A DNA stretch of 64,000 bases from Elusimicrobiota bacterium (GTDB taxonomy: Bacteria; Elusimicrobiota; Elusimicrobia; F11), in the NCBI GenBank assembly GCA_022072025.1, contig JAJVIP010000026.1, positions 1 through 64,000 of the forward strand. The letters are read 5' to 3'. The notes below the pieces were generated by a model. It was not told the DNA's origin. It saw only the letters and a program-made list of their open reading frames with translations, and made no database searches. Positions 41,202-49,325 of this stretch are shown here, piece by piece; positions within the stretch are counted from its first letter, which is position 1, and each line of letters opens with the position of its first letter. The position numbers and the translations under genes are program-made.

Positions 41202-41656
41202 GCACACCGACAATTTATGGATTTTACTCAGACGATCATAACCGGCTGGATGGTTTATTTCAGCATTACCTTACGTTAAAGGAGAAAGAGCACGATAAAG
41301 CGATAACGGTTCTGGAGGAATTTAAGTTTGGTCTCGAACAGCATATGGCATGGGAAGAGGCGATTCTTTTTTCTGAATATGACGGCCGAATTCCGTCCGC
41401 CGACGAAGAGAGCCCAACGGTTGATTTGACATTCGAGCATCAGCAGCTACGCGATTATCTCGAGATTGTGCTGCGGAAGATGAGAGAAAATAAAAAGGAC
41501 CTCGAACTGGAAAAGGATGAGGCGCGTTTTGCAGAGTTATTGGCTGCTCACAACTTTGCCGAGGAGACTGGACTTTACGTGAAACTTGACGAGAAACTAT
41601 CCGACCAAGACCGCGCCGAGATCCGCCAAAGAATGAAAGACGCGGCTTTGATGTGA
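41198..41656 (+). CDS. hemerythrin-like protein
   Basis: A 152-aa bundle with FYSDDHNRLDGLF (residues 9-21), LEQHMAWEEAILF (about 46-58), LTFEHQQLRDYL and LAAHNFAEETGLY. All HHE ligand positions are kept. A diverged paralogue at 48158 has lost several of them. Start ATG 41198 overlaps the exported hemerythrin. It ends 18 bases before the NnrS gene, so the whole run from Rrf2 to NnrS may be one transcript. Confidence 0.8.
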   Translation: MSTPTIYGFYSDDHNRLDGLFQHYLTLKEKEHDKAITVLEEFKFGLEQHMAWEEAILFSEYDGRIPSADEESPTVDLTFEHQQLRDYLEIVLRKMRENKKDLELEKDEARFAELLAAHNFAEETGLYVKLDEKLSDQDRAEIRQRMKDAALM

Positions 41657-41674
41657 TGCAGGGGAAATGAGTCA

Positions 41675-42877
41675 GTGGCTTTCGTACCGTTTCCTGGCGT
41701 AAAGAATACCCACCGCCCAAGCTTTTCTCTCTTCGATTTAGGTTTCAGGCCATTCTTCTTGGGAGCGTCTGTCTTTGCCTGCCTAACCATCACTCTGTGG
41801 ATGGCTGTCTACGTCTTCCAATTATCCCTTCCGCTCCAGAACCTATCTCCTTCTCAGTGGCACGCGCACGAAATGATTTACGGTTACAGCATGGCCGTCA
41901 TCGCCGGCTTCCTACTGACCGCGGTGAGGAATTGGACCCAAATTCAGACGCCGCAGGGAAGGCCCTTGATCGTTTTGTTCTCGCTATGGTTGACCGCCCG
42001 CATCCTGTTTTTCTTCGGAACGCGCTTCGTCCTTCCGGCCGCGATCTTGGATCTTTGCTTCATATTGTTTTTAACGGTTGCCATCCTTTATCCAATCATT
42101 AAGGCGCGGCAATGGCATCAGCTCGAAGTGGTGGCCAAACTGCTTTTCCTTGCTGTTGGGCAGGTCGTCTTTTATTTGGGAGTGTGGGGCCACCTCCAGA
42201 GAGGGGTTTACTGGGGCCTTTATGGCGGGCTCTATCTTCTGATCGGGCTCGTTATGATGATGGGGGCGCGGCTGATTCCCAATTTCATCCAGAACGGTGT
42301 CGGTTACCACGTGGAACTTCATCATCCCAAATGGATTGCCGTTATAAGTCTGCTCCTTTACCTGATGTTCTTTATCTCAGAGTTGTTTTTAAATCGCGAT
42401 AATTTTACGAGCATTGTATCGGCGGGCCTCTTCGTCGTTATAACCATCCGGCTGATCGGTTGGCACACTTACGGGATCTGGAAAAAACCCCTCCTCTGGA
42501 GCCTCTTCCTTTCCTTCATCTTTATCGACATTGGATTCCTTCTCTTTGCAACGCGTCCATTTTTAGGATTGGCGAAAGTTATCCCGATGCATGCGATGGC
42601 CTTCGGCGGCATTGGGTTGGTCACGATGGGGATGATGGCTCGGGTGGCTTTGGGGCATTCTGGAAGGAACATTCACGAGGCTCCTCGAACTGTTTTCTAT
42701 TCCTGCGCGGCGCTCGCGCTGGGCGCCATAGTTCGGGTGGGAGTATCTGTGATCGATGCTGGTCACTATTCGAATTGGGTTGGAGTGGCTCAGGCGCTCT
42801 GGATTCTGGGATTTCTGTTGTTCGTCTATTCCTACGCACCGATCCTGATAGGGCCGGATGTCGAAAAACAGGGATGA
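41675..42877 (+). CDS. nnrS: NnrS family protein
   Basis: Heme/copper membrane protein of NO metabolism with about 12 helices. Canonical motifs are LGFRPFFLGAS at the start, WHAHEMIYGYSMAVIAGFLLTAVRNWT (about 54-80), the MMMGARLIPNF block and MHAMAFGGIGLVTMGMMARVALGHSG near 300-325. The start appears to be GTG 41675 with AGGGGA ten bases upstream. NnrS lowers iron-nitrosyl damage during NO exposure. It ends the stress operon; the next gene is convergent. Confidence 0.88.
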   Translation: MAFVPFPGVKNTHRPSFSLFDLGFRPFFLGASVFACLTITLWMAVYVFQLSLPLQNLSPSQWHAHEMIYGYSMAVIAGFLLTAVRNWTQIQTPQGRPLIVLFSLWLTARILFFFGTRFVLPAAILDLCFILFLTVAILYPIIKARQWHQLEVVAKLLFLAVGQVVFYLGVWGHLQRGVYWGLYGGLYLLIGLVMMMGARLIPNFIQNGVGYHVELHHPKWIAVISLLLYLMFFISELFLNRDNFTSIVSAGLFVVITIRLIGWHTYGIWKKPLLWSLFLSFIFIDIGFLLFATRPFLGLAKVIPMHAMAFGGIGLVTMGMMARVALGHSGRNIHEAPRTVFYSCAALALGAIVRVGVSVIDAGHYSNWVGVAQALWILGFLLFVYSYAPILIGPDVEKQG

Positions 42878-42931
42878 TTTCGTGACTGCTTTGGCCGCGA
42901 AAGAATGTGAAATAAAAAAAGCTTAACGGGT

Positions 42932-44113
42932 TTAGTGGCGTGAAACGGGCTTGTCAAAAAACCGCGGGAACAGAGTGATCAGCCAGAATAAAGCCACCAA
43001 GACCCACGTGCCGGAAGCGATGTGAATAAAAAGGAGATATTGCGCCGGCCAAATATCCGCCAGCACTCTAAAAATGAGAGCGAATATGACGCATGTGCCC
43101 ATTACTTTCATCCTTATGAGCCGGGAGAAAAGTTTGTCGGGTTTAGCCGAATGGCTGTAAACAACATTCATGGCGAAGGAAAAGATCATAAGGCTAAACC
43201 CGCCGATAAAAACAATGTGAAGCGCGGCAATTCTATATTTGGGTGCTAAGAGCCCTGTCCAGAGCCCAAGAATAATCAACCAGCAAGAGAGGACAAAAAA
43301 GTGAATTACCCCTGTTTGTTGTCGGATGGGGCGTGCGATTTTCGCATAGAACAGAAAGTGGATGGTCGCTAATACAGCGCGGAGTGCCCAGGCCAGCATT
43401 TGGTTTTTTTGCTCAATGAAGAAGCTGGACAATAAGAGCAGTCCTGTGGCGCCGTGAATTAACAAGGACTTCCCGTCGATTGGGGCATTTCGGTCCGGGA
43501 GCTCAAGCCTGGGGTCGTCCCCGTATCCCATAAGAAATGGAGTCAATCGAGCCGTCACGCCCAGAACAATGCAGAGCAAAAATCCCAGTTGAATCATTTG
43601 TCGGCCGATAGCATAAAGGGAATAAAAATGTTCGCCGAAATGACTCGCGATCAAAAAAAATGTTCCTAGAACAGCATGAAGGAATCCAAATCCCATCAAG
43701 ACAAATGATGATGGGGGGTTGTTCTTGCGGAGTGGAATTCGTCTCGCCGTAAAAATTACTAGGTTGGTGATCTGGGCAAGGAAGAAGACTTCCGCTAGTG
43801 GCCAATGGTTTGTCAAAGAAGAGAAAAGAAATCCGAGAGACGTCATGAGTGCAATGACGATTTCTGTTTTGGAACAGGGGGATGTTCCTGTCATTCGTGG
43901 GAAGGCGGTTAGTAAAAACCCAACAACAAAACTCCCTAGGAATCCTTGAGCTTGCAAGGAAGCATGGGTAAAGCTAATTCCGGGAATCGTCCAGCCCACG
44001 CTCCACATAGCCCAATGGCCGACGCCCAGTATCCCATAGAGTATCCCGAGGGGGAAAAAGAGGCGGAATGGTTTGGTTTGAAGGATTGTCCACACGTTAT
44101 TCGGATTGTCCAT
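42932..44113 (-). CDS. NnrS-like membrane protein
   Basis: A 393-aa multi-pass protein with the NnrS core (FTHASLQAQGFLGSFVVGFLLTAFPRMTG, and ALHIVFIGGFSLMIFSFAMNVVYSH), but His of the first WHAHEM motif is replaced by a THASLQ context. It is the third NnrS-type protein in the window and is transcribed leftward from a divergent promoter region shared with the cyclase gene. A TGTGT-N6-TCACA element lies 33 bases upstream of its ATG. Function in NO metabolism is inferred. Confidence 0.75.
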   Translation of the reverse strand: MDNPNNVWTILQTKPFRLFFPLGILYGILGVGHWAMWSVGWTIPGISFTHASLQAQGFLGSFVVGFLLTAFPRMTGTSPCSKTEIVIALMTSLGFLFSSLTNHWPLAEVFFLAQITNLVIFTARRIPLRKNNPPSSFVLMGFGFLHAVLGTFFLIASHFGEHFYSLYAIGRQMIQLGFLLCIVLGVTARLTPFLMGYGDDPRLELPDRNAPIDGKSLLIHGATGLLLLSSFFIEQKNQMLAWALRAVLATIHFLFYAKIARPIRQQTGVIHFFVLSCWLIILGLWTGLLAPKYRIAALHIVFIGGFSLMIFSFAMNVVYSHSAKPDKLFSRLIRMKVMGTCVIFALIFRVLADIWPAQYLLFIHIASGTWVLVALFWLITLFPRFFDKPVSRH

Positions 44114-44146
44114 TTGTTAAAGATTAACATTCCGAACGGCTAGGAA

Positions 44147-44162
44147 ATGTGTTCTGCGTCAC
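44147..44162. promoter_or_regulatory. possible imperfect CRP-type site upstream of nnrS-like gene
   Basis: TGTGTTCTGCGTCACA differs at one half-site base from the palindromes at 14150 and 21825. It lies between the divergent nnrS-like and cyclase genes. No convincing -10 box at class II distance is seen, so this is weaker than the other two sites. Confidence 0.3.
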
Positions 44163-44224
44163 ACCAAGATGTTTTGGGATTAAATGACAAATTTACGATG
44201 GCTTTACATCGGCCTGACAAAAAA

Positions 44225-44253
44225 TTGACAAACGCAAATTATTGCCGATAAAA
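44225..44253 (+). promoter_or_regulatory. candidate sigma70 promoter of the cyclase gene
   Basis: TTGACA at 44225-44230, followed after 17-18 bases by ATAAAA/TAAAAA (44248-44254). It predicts a start near 44260 and a 100-base leader that contains the terminator-like hairpin at 44300. Confidence 0.5.
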
Positions 44254-44299
44254 ATTCCCCAATCAGATAAAATGAATGCTCAAAGCTGTTGGGCGAACC

Positions 44300-44341
44300 A
44301 AGGCGTTGCTGTTCCCGTGTGGGATCGGTGACGCCTTTTTT
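44300..44341 (+). terminator. terminator-like hairpin in the cyclase leader
   Basis: AAGGCGT (44300-44306) pairs with ACGCCTT (44331-44337), enclosing an inner stem TCCC/GGGA with a GTGT loop, followed by a T run. It ends 18 bases before the cyclase ATG, behind the predicted promoter, so it may attenuate the gene. I do not recognise a riboswitch core. Confidence 0.5.
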
Positions 44342-44358
44342 GTTTTCAGGAGGCACAA

Positions 44359-45057
44359 ATGGGAGCGCGAAAGCCGCTCGATCTGGAATTTTTGCAACGG
44401 GGACCGCGGATACGGGCGGGGCGGGTTAAGGTTTTGGTGGCATTTGGCGATGTCACCGGGTTTGGCGCATGGACGCGCCGAGGGAGCAACTCGCCGGAAG
44501 AGTTCAAAGATTTCATGGTTCACCTTTATAAAGAGTTCATTCGGTTCCGAAACGGCAATGGATACTTCGTGAAGCTGATGGGTGATGGATTCATGTGCAT
44601 AACCGAAATTGATAAAGGAAACTCCAAGGCGAGGACACTGGAATTTTTGAATCACGCAGTAGACCTTGAATTGGCCATCCAAAACATCGTGAAAAGCACC
44701 TTCCCTGCGCCGGGATCATTCAGAATTCGGATCGCGGCCGGACACGTCTGGAAAATGGTAGCCAGCCGGCCGGGACAAGGAACGGCGCAAACCGATTATT
44801 TGGGATATGCGATAAATTTGGCGGCGCGCCTTTTGGAGATCGATCGCGAATCAGCGATTCTGTGCCATGAGAGCGTTCGGAAGATTTTGAATGGGGCAAT
44901 TCGGAGCAGTACGGAGTTCGGCTTTAAACCCGCGAGAATTCGAAGCCGATGCCCGCGGGGCGTGGATCCGGAGGATATCCAGACGTTGTGGAAGGTTTAT
45001 CCCTTGAATGATTCGAAGATGGCCATGCCAACCAGCAATAAAACCATCCCAAAATAG
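44359..45057 (+). CDS. class III nucleotide cyclase, single catalytic domain
   Basis: A 232-aa protein that would form cAMP or cGMP as a homodimer. Catalytic elements are present: first metal Asp in FGDVTGFG (about residue 30), KLMGDGFM with Lys and second metal Asp (near 74), and GYAINLAARLLEI with the transition-state Asn/Arg (near 154-162). There is no sensor, membrane or HAMP domain. AGGAGG precedes the ATG. The CRP-like protein of this window lacks the cAMP cassette, so its partner receptor must be elsewhere. The last 60 bases overlap an antisense small gene. Confidence 0.8.
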   Translation: MGARKPLDLEFLQRGPRIRAGRVKVLVAFGDVTGFGAWTRRGSNSPEEFKDFMVHLYKEFIRFRNGNGYFVKLMGDGFMCITEIDKGNSKARTLEFLNHAVDLELAIQNIVKSTFPAPGSFRIRIAAGHVWKMVASRPGQGTAQTDYLGYAINLAARLLEIDRESAILCHESVRKILNGAIRSSTEFGFKPARIRSRCPRGVDPEDIQTLWKVYPLNDSKMAMPTSNKTIPK

Positions 45058-45143
45058 AACATCACGACGCTGTCGAGCAATTCGTAGTAATTGCGCGCCC
45101 ACCACTTGCGGAATTCGCGGCGAATCGAGTTGTTACTGTCCAT
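44997..45143 (-). CDS. 48-aa single-span membrane microprotein
   Basis: ATG 45143 with a textbook AGGAGG nine bases upstream (minus strand). The peptide has a basic N terminus (NNSIRREFRKWWARNYYELL) and one membrane helix (VVMFYFGMVLLLVGMAIF). Its 3' end overlaps the 3' end of the cyclase gene by 61 bases on the opposite strand. The strong ribosome site and helix make it likely real. Function is unknown. Confidence 0.6.
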   Translation of the reverse strand: MDSNNSIRREFRKWWARNYYELLDSVVMFYFGMVLLLVGMAIFESFKG

Positions 45144-45290
45144 TGTTGCCCACCTCCTGTGATTCGGCATTGTGTCGCCCATCAGGACTGGGACGTTGGA
45201 GGGACTTCGCGGAACAATCAAGTCATTCGTGGCGGGTTTTCGTGATGTCAATTAGGTTCCGAATCGACAACGCATTTGAATTACTGGGCA

Positions 45291-45345
45291 AGATAGTGGC
45301 GCATTCCGAATCACTCCCAAGAAATGTAATGGCAAATATTGAAAT
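45291..45345 (+). repeat. partial copy of the interspersed repeat (B/C module)
   Basis: AGATAGTGGCGCATTCCGAA and following bases match the B copy at 53526 onward (GATAGTGACACATTCCGAATCA), ending in a degenerate form of the TGTATGGCA part. It abuts the promoter of the second Rrf2 gene. Confidence 0.5.
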
Positions 45346-45376
45346 GATTGAGGCGGTTTAATAAGATATATATATC
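45339..45376 (+). promoter_or_regulatory. promoter and palindromic operator of rrf2 (qNor operon)
   Basis: TTGAAA (45339-45344), 17-base spacer, TAAGAT (45362-45367). The perfect palindrome GATATATATATC (45365-45376) overlaps the -10 box and start site, where an Rrf2/NsrR-type repressor would autoregulate. Confidence 0.45.
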
Positions 45377-45398
45377 CGAATATGAAAAGCCGAGCGAT

Positions 45399-45875
45399 AT
45401 GATCTTTTCCAAAACTGGTCGTTATGTCATTCGTGCTTTGGCTTATATGGCCGGGCAGCCATCTGGAACGCCGCTGGATATTCAAAAAATTGCGAAGGGT
45501 GTTCATGCGCCAGTTGCCTATCTGGCGAAAGTTTTCCAGGGCCTCACGCGGGGAGGGTTGGTCACATCCCAGCGAGGCCAGGGTGGGGGATATCTTCTCA
45601 GCAAAGATCCGGCGGAAATTAATTTACTTCATGTGATGGACGCCACGGACGACGCCAAAAACTCCGTCCTCTCGAATTGCGTCATGGGCATGGAAGAATG
45701 CAGCAATAAAAATCCTTGCACGCTTCACGATATATGGGTTGCTTCGGCAAAGAAAATGAAAAATGAGCTGGAAAAAACCACGCTTCAAGACGTAACCGGA
45801 ATTATGCGGAAACTACGGTCAGAGAGGATGGGACGGAGAATTCTCTCTCGCCGAATCCGTTCCGTTTTTAAATAG
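45399..45875 (+). CDS. Rrf2-family regulator (NsrR-like) upstream of qNor
   Basis: A 158-aa winged-helix regulator starting at ATG 45399 (MIFSKTGRYVIRALAYMAG); the frame is open to 45348, but those residues are outside the family. It has the HTH LDIQKIAKGVHAPVAYLAK, the wing RGQGGGYLLSKDP and three Cys (CVMGMEECSNKNPC, about residues 99-112) expected to bind an Fe-S cluster. NO sensing to derepress the qNor gene 23 bases downstream is the natural reading, by analogy with NsrR; the actual ligand is not shown. Confidence 0.85.
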   Translation: MIFSKTGRYVIRALAYMAGQPSGTPLDIQKIAKGVHAPVAYLAKVFQGLTRGGLVTSQRGQGGGYLLSKDPAEINLLHVMDATDDAKNSVLSNCVMGMEECSNKNPCTLHDIWVASAKKMKNELEKTTLQDVTGIMRKLRSERMGRRILSRRIRSVFK

Positions 45876-45898
45876 AAAGCCGTTTTAATAGGGGTGTT

Positions 45899-48142
45899 AT
45901 GAAAAAATTATGGTTAGTTTTCGCGGGGGTCATCGCTGTTTCATTTGGCGTCCTGGGATGGGTTGGCACAAGGATTTATCAAGAAGCGCCCCCTATTCCG
46001 AACCAAGTGATTACAACAGCGGGAACCGTTATTGTCGATCAGGGTCAGATTTCTCGAGGCCAAAATGTTTGGCAGGCGATGGGAGGAATGGAGGTGGGAT
46101 CGGTTTGGGGGCACGGGAGTTACGTCGCTCCCGACTGGACGGCAGATTGGCTGCACCGCGAAGCGATTTTTATTTTGAGCGAATGGGCTCAAACAGAGTT
46201 CAAAACGGATTTCAAAGATCTCCCCGATGAAAACAAAGGCCAGCTGGAAGGCCGACTTCAGGCCCTGATTCGGAAAAACACATTCGATCCAGATAAGAAA
46301 ATAATTTTGATTGATCCCATTCGAGCAAGGGCATTTGAGAACAACCAGGCCCACTTTGCTGATGTTTTCACAAGTGGCCGATTGGACTACGCGATTCCCA
46401 AAGGCGCGGTGACGGATCCTGCTCGACTCCGTGATATGGCAGCTTTCTTTTTCTGGACGTCGTGGGCCGCATCAACCAATCGACCGAATGATGAAATCTC
46501 ATATACCCACAATTGGCCCTACGAGCCGCTGGTGGCCAACCGGCCCTCGGGAGAAATGGTGGTATGGACGGGCGTTAGCGTTCTCATGCTGTTGGGCGGT
46601 ATTGCGGCGATGGTGTGCTTTTACGTGATGAGAGGCGGCCCTTCTCCGGAAAAGGCTCCTGAAAAAGATCCTCTTATTGGCACTACGCTGACACCCTCTC
46701 AGAAGGCGACCCTTAAATATTTCTGGGTCGTTTCCGCTTTGATTGTCGTTCAAATTCTGGCGGGCATTATCACGGCTCATTACGCGGTGGAAGGAAGCGG
46801 TCTCTATGGCTTCCCTCTCGACAAATGGTTGCCTTACAGTGTATCGCGAACGTGGCATGTTCAGTTGGGAATTTTGTGGATTGCCACCGCTTGGCTGGCC
46901 GCGGGTTTGTTCATAGGACCGACGGTGAGCGGTGAAGAACCAAAAGGACAAGCTTTGGGCGTCAACCTTTTGTTCGGAGCGCTTCTTATCGTAGTGGTTG
47001 GTTCAATGGCTGGACAATGGATGAGTATTTTCAACAAGCTGACTGGAAATTCCTGGTTTTATTTCGGACATCAAGGCTACGAATACGTCGATTTGGGTCG
47101 CGTATGGCAGATTGGTCTTTTTATTGGACTCTTGTTATGGCTTTTCCTCGTCACGCGAAGTATTATTCCCGCCTTTAGAAAGCCCGGTGACCACAAACAC
47201 TTGCTGGCATTATTTCTTGTTTCAACAACTGCAATTGGCCTTTTTTATGGGGCGGGCTTAAGTTGGGGTCGGCAAACCCATCTCTCGATTGTTGAGTATT
47301 GGCGGTGGTGGGTCATTCATCTCTGGGTGGAAGGATTTTTCGAAGTGTTTGCCACCGTGGTAATCGCGTTTTTCTTCACGAAGCTGAACCTCATCAAACC
47401 GTTGTTCGCTGCGGAAGCGGCTCTACTCTCCGCGACGGTTTATTTGTCGGGCGGCATTATCGGAACATTGCATCATTTGTATTTCAGCGGAACGCCGACC
47501 GTGGCGCTGGCGTGGGGATCGGTTTTTAGCGCGCTCGAAGTTGTGCCTTTGCTGCTCGTTTCTTATGCGGCGTGGGACGACTATAAGTTATCGAAAGCCA
47601 ACGAATGGGTAAAAAACTACCGGTGGCCGATTTACTATTTCTTGTCGGTAGCGTTCTGGAACATGCTTGGGGCAGGACTTTTCGGATTCATGATCAATCC
47701 GCCGATTGCGCTCTATTACATGCAAGGCCTAAACACCACGCCGGTTCATGCGCATGCCGCGCTCTTCGGTGTTTATGGAATGCTGGGGATCGGGCTCATG
47801 CTGTTCTGTCTTAAAGCCATGAATCCGACCCTAAAGTGGAACGATAAGACGCTCAAATTCTCCTTTTGGTCCATGAACATCGGTCTGATGGCCATGATTG
47901 TTTTAAGTCTACTTCCCGTGGGACTTCTTCAGACGTGGGCTTCTGTGGAACACGGATATTGGTACGCGAGAAGCGGTGAGTTTTTAAAGACTCCCCTTAT
48001 GCAAACGTTGCGTTGGCTCCGTGTGCCGGGCGATACGTTGTTTGCCATCGGTGCGTTGGCATTAACCTGGTTTGTATTTGCGGTGTCAGCCAAGCTCATC
48101 GGAAATACAGTTCCTGTCGCTGATACTAGGAAGCCACAATGA
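45899..48142 (+). CDS. norZ: quinol-dependent nitric oxide reductase (qNor)
   Basis: Reduces 2 NO to N2O with quinol electrons at the cytoplasmic membrane. Length 747 aa is typical. The qNor-specific N-terminal extension is present (GTRIYQEAPPIPNQV, WGHGSYVAPDW). The heme-copper-type core shows SRTWHVQLGILWI, HLWVEGFFEVFATVVIAFFF with the catalytic Glu, GTLHHLYFSGTP and VHAHAALFGVYGMLG with heme/FeB His. About 14 helices are expected. It follows the Rrf2 gene closely and overlaps a short downstream reading frame by four bases. Confidence 0.95.
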   Translation: MKKLWLVFAGVIAVSFGVLGWVGTRIYQEAPPIPNQVITTAGTVIVDQGQISRGQNVWQAMGGMEVGSVWGHGSYVAPDWTADWLHREAIFILSEWAQTEFKTDFKDLPDENKGQLEGRLQALIRKNTFDPDKKIILIDPIRARAFENNQAHFADVFTSGRLDYAIPKGAVTDPARLRDMAAFFFWTSWAASTNRPNDEISYTHNWPYEPLVANRPSGEMVVWTGVSVLMLLGGIAAMVCFYVMRGGPSPEKAPEKDPLIGTTLTPSQKATLKYFWVVSALIVVQILAGIITAHYAVEGSGLYGFPLDKWLPYSVSRTWHVQLGILWIATAWLAAGLFIGPTVSGEEPKGQALGVNLLFGALLIVVVGSMAGQWMSIFNKLTGNSWFYFGHQGYEYVDLGRVWQIGLFIGLLLWLFLVTRSIIPAFRKPGDHKHLLALFLVSTTAIGLFYGAGLSWGRQTHLSIVEYWRWWVIHLWVEGFFEVFATVVIAFFFTKLNLIKPLFAAEAALLSATVYLSGGIIGTLHHLYFSGTPTVALAWGSVFSALEVVPLLLVSYAAWDDYKLSKANEWVKNYRWPIYYFLSVAFWNMLGAGLFGFMINPPIALYYMQGLNTTPVHAHAALFGVYGMLGIGLMLFCLKAMNPTLKWNDKTLKFSFWSMNIGLMAMIVLSLLPVGLLQTWASVEHGYWYARSGEFLKTPLMQTLRWLRVPGDTLFAIGALALTWFVFAVSAKLIGNTVPVADTRKPQ

Positions 48143-48157
48143 GTCAAACAACACAGA

Positions 48158-48565
48158 ATGGGTGGACCGCCAAACAATAACGAATTCTATTCTGAAGATC
48201 GCGTTCGGCTCGACAGCCTGTTTGTGCAGTTCCAGAAATTCAAAGAGAATGAACAAGAGCATGCAATCCAAGTTCTGGAAGAATTCAAAGCCGGGCTGGA
48301 GCATCACATGGCATGGGAAGACGACAATTCAGCCGTGGACTTGAATTCCGATCAGCAGCAGTTAAGAGATTGCCACGAGGTCGCTCTACGAATAATCCAA
48401 GCAAAGGACACGATCACCAAGCACGATGAATTGCACCTGTTGCATCTGTTGGTTGTGCATAATCGCGATGAGGAAGCGAGTGTCTATCGAGAACTCAATG
48501 AAGTGTTGATCGATCTAGAACGATCCGAGATACATCAAAGATTGAGTGATTCTGCTGTGATATAA
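48158..48565 (+). CDS. degenerate hemerythrin-like paralogue
   Basis: Clearly related to the 41198 protein (AIQVLEEFKAGLEHHMAWED against AITVLEEFKFGLEQHMAWEE), but with ligands lost: the first His motif DDHNRL has become EDRVRL, the segment after HMAWE is shortened by 13 residues, and FEHQQL is SDQQQL. Diiron binding is therefore doubtful. A frame starting at ATG 48139, overlapping the qNor stop, ends after 13 codons, suggesting that a frameshift separated the original coupled start from this body. Possibly a decaying gene. Confidence 0.6.
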   Translation: MGGPPNNNEFYSEDRVRLDSLFVQFQKFKENEQEHAIQVLEEFKAGLEHHMAWEDDNSAVDLNSDQQQLRDCHEVALRIIQAKDTITKHDELHLLHLLVVHNRDEEASVYRELNEVLIDLERSEIHQRLSDSAVI

Positions 48566-48610
48566 TCACCTGCCACGGACGCATCTGACTGGGCAAAACT
48601 GGAGAAAACT

Positions 48611-48760
48611 GCAATGGTACCATCGAAATTGTCCGTACCATTACAAGCAGGGGTCAAAAATTGCCCTATTTTGTATGGGAAAATGTATGGGAAAAAAGGT
48701 CGTTTTCCGTCGATGTGTCATAGTCCGTGGGATGCTATCTCTATGATTCCACGCCCAACT
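48611..48760 (+). repeat. interspersed repeat copy A, upstream module plus hairpin core
   Basis: Shares GTCCGTAC..TTACAAGCAGGGGT and the TGTATGGGA direct repeats (12-base spacing, twice) with copy D at 59782. It ends in the common core hairpin CGTGGGA (48726-48732) / TTCCACG (48747-48753) with a 14-nt loop. The surrounding 48566-48926 holds no gene. Confidence 0.7.
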
Positions 48761-48790
48761 TCGTGACAATCACGCCTCGTGACTCAAGCA

Positions 48791-49071
48791 GAAAATCTCA
48801 CCGACAAATTTAACACCCTCCAAAAAATTGTTTTCTCCGTCGGAAAATCGCTTCGCATAGATAAAACGCCTTCATTCGTGAGTCGAGTGATGGCAATTCT
48901 TCAAGTGCACTTTTTGATGGCAGTTTTTATTTGATGGCAACGCTCGACGGAAATGGTGCAGTAACAGAATTGAGCCCGGGTTTGAGCGATTCGAGCGGCT
49001 TGTGGATGGCCTGTATGGCAGTTTGTATGGTGGCCGGTTCCAATCTGCCAGCGTTCGTGTATGGCAGTTCG
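48791..49071 (+). repeat. interspersed repeat copy A, downstream module
   Basis: About 280 bases closely matching 53707-53988, including CTCCGTCGGAAAATCGCTTC, the phrase TTTTTATTTGATGGCAACGC, CGGTTCCAATCTGCCAGCG and several TGTATGGCA units at 12-base spacing. Part of it lies inside the low-confidence minus-strand frame at 48927. Confidence 0.75.
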
Positions 49072-49325
49072 TTTTCGCTGGCAAAGGTGTATGCCAACAC
49101 CCTCCCAACGATCCAGTTTATTGCACCGGTGGTGCAAGATTTGATTCGAGATTGTGCACCCGGTGCCATAACTTTCACCTTTTCTAGAAAGTTTTCGGGC
49201 CTGGAAATGAACGGCGTCCAATATGCTTTTGCTGGAGTGGTCTTTTCAGCTGACGCCCTCGACGGTCTGAATGCAGAGGGCCCGTCCACCGTCGGATGGT
49301 CAATGACGTTCACCGCTGGTTTCAT
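48927..49325 (-). CDS. doubtful ORF coupled to nitroreductase (132 aa)
   Basis: Its ATG (49325) overlaps the nitroreductase stop as ATGA, the usual sign of coupled translation, and the frame is open for 132 codons. However, other frames in this interval are also open, the composition is unlike a normal protein, and its C-terminal third is the repeat module shared with 53707-53988. There the same frame contains a stop. It may be a repeat-derived chance frame. No family is recognised. Confidence 0.3.
   Translation of the reverse strand: MKPAVNVIDHPTVDGPSAFRPSRASAEKTTPAKAYWTPFISRPENFLEKVKVMAPGAQSRIKSCTTGAINWIVGRVLAYTFASENELPYTNAGRLEPATIQTAIQAIHKPLESLKPGLNSVTAPFPSSVAIK

Noticed and set aside
44260-44341. 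c-di-GMP or fluoride riboswitch before the cyclase
   Set aside because: Core sequences of those classes are not visible; only a terminator hairpin can be supported.
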